From Megalonaias nervosa (Eukaryota; Mollusca; Bivalvia; Unionida; Unionidae): a stretch of 64,000 nucleotides of DNA. Under the pieces are notes generated by a model. The model was not told the DNA's origin. It worked only from the letters and a program-made list of their open reading frames with translations, and did not search any database. The position numbers and the translations under genes were made by a program. Positions 63,566-64,000 of the stretch are shown here, one piece after another. Location: contig JAECUM010006824.1 of NCBI GenBank assembly GCA_016617855.1, positions 1 through 64,000 on the forward strand, given 5' to 3'. The number at the start of each line of letters is the position of its first letter. Positions within the stretch are counted from its first letter, which is position 1.

Positions 63566-64000
63566 TCAATAACGAGGTCCCACTAAAGGTAGGTAGTGAC
63601 AATCCGGAGACCATCGAGCATGTTCCAGGTAAGCGGAATCTTTCTGTTCCCACTCGTGAAGTGACACGCCGCAACTGAAGCACTTGACTTTATCCCCTTT
63701 GCCCAAGTAGATAAATCCGGCTCTAGCTAATTCTTCGGGGGTAGGTCCTCCCAGATATTTAGGCCATTTTCCTCGGAAGGTTTGGAATCGACTTTTAAAG
63801 TCGCAGTATTCAGGCAATCGCACAGTGAACGAATATTCGTCTTTCACAGGTTCATTTCGATGAGGGTACAGTGAAATATGCAGGAGTTTTGGATGATATC
63901 CGTAGGGTGGGAGCCGCATGGTTTCATAATGATGACATCCACCATGAAAACCAGTAAAGTGAAAAGGTGTACGCATCCGACAGGTTTGACACGCACAACA
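63566..64000 (-). CDS. BIR-domain (IAP-like) protein, partial at the window edge
   Basis: The reading frame is open from 63,566 through the ATG at 63,976 and on to base 64,000, so the start may lie outside. The BIR domain occupies about residues 63-128 counted from that ATG: RFQTFRGKWP, AGFIYLGKGDKVKCFSCG, LHEWEQ and LEHARWSPDC. The zinc ligands are Cys99, Cys102, His119 and Cys126. Upstream Cys pairs could be a second zinc module. IAPs block caspases or act in immune signalling. Viral copies typically suppress apoptosis of the infected cell. No breaks seen. Confidence 0.8.
   Translation of the reverse strand, partial: CCACQTCRMRTPFHFTGFHGGCHHYETMRLPPYGYHPKLLHISLYPHRNEPVKDEYSFTVRLPEYCDFKSRFQTFRGKWPKYLGGPTPEELARAGFIYLGKGDKVKCFSCGVSLHEWEQKDSAYLEHARWSPDCHYLPLVGPRY

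Larger units (their letters stand above)
57146..64000 (-). mobile_element. Element C: second-lineage Polinton, truncated on the left and open on the right
   Basis: All genes are on the minus strand. From the right edge down: BIR protein, tandem small paralogues, acidic ORF, ATPase (split by an LTR), basic proteins, pVI-like protein, helical protein, integrase. Gene order matches element D, in which capsid and protease genes follow the integrase. Those genes are absent on the left here, so C appears cut at about 57,146. Base composition and TATAAAAA promoters differ from A and B. Confidence 0.75.

Overview
The window reads as animal nuclear DNA packed with integrated viruses and transposons. 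I infer a lophotrochozoan host, most likely a mollusc. The grounds are a tRNA-derived SINE whose 3' part resembles mollusc SINEs, two spliced MAM-domain exons, many microsatellites, and Polinton/Maverick-type elements. No ribosomal RNA, CRISPR array or bacterial operon is visible. Host coding content is very small.

Four Polinton/Maverick (adintovirus-like) elements account for most of the coding sequence. Element A (about 1-11,000, mostly minus strand) runs off the left edge. It has a coiled-coil protein, a hexon-like major capsid protein, a pVI-like basic protein, an adenain-like protease, a phage-like fibre, a two-helix membrane protein, a penton-like protein, an HNH endonuclease and a broken polymerase-like gene. 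Element B (13,226-30,929) is complete end to end. It has about 600-bp terminal inverted repeats starting AG and ending CT, a 5-bp target duplication (TTATG), and the same structural genes as A. It also carries a packaging ATPase, a PLA2-domain protein, a retrovirus-like integrase and a classical Polinton PolB. Nearly every B gene is broken, and two catalytic residues are lost. B sits inside the reverse-transcriptase region of an older Ty3/gypsy element whose halves flank it (about 11,400-13,225 and 30,930-32,420).

Element D (about 32,900-38,330, plus strand) is so decayed that it leaves almost no long ORFs. Fragments of an ATPase, pVI-like protein, integrase, a capsid protein of a different lineage from A/B, and an adenain-like protease can still be traced. 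Element C (about 57,146-64,000, minus strand, running off the right edge) is the same lineage as D with collinear gene order. C adds a BIR-domain (IAP-like) protein and a small tandem gene family. Its ATPase is split by a solo LTR at 60,312-61,238.

Between these lie an LTR-derived tandem duplication (38,335-42,402), a decayed DDE-type transposon with inverted ends (42,918-46,503), two MAM exons (49,013-50,236), a SINE (51,615-51,878), and an array of three related small minus-strand genes (52,725-56,560). Each gene in that array ends in a histone-type stem-loop and starts with a TATA-type promoter.

In an active element of this type the integrase would insert the DNA and PolB would replicate it. 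The ATPase would package it into a shell of major capsid and penton proteins matured by the protease. The fibre and PLA2 proteins would presumably act in host recognition and membrane escape; these roles are inferred from the families. Many breaks fall in homopolymer runs, so some in element A could be assembly errors. The substitutions in B and the nonsense codons in B and D point to real decay.
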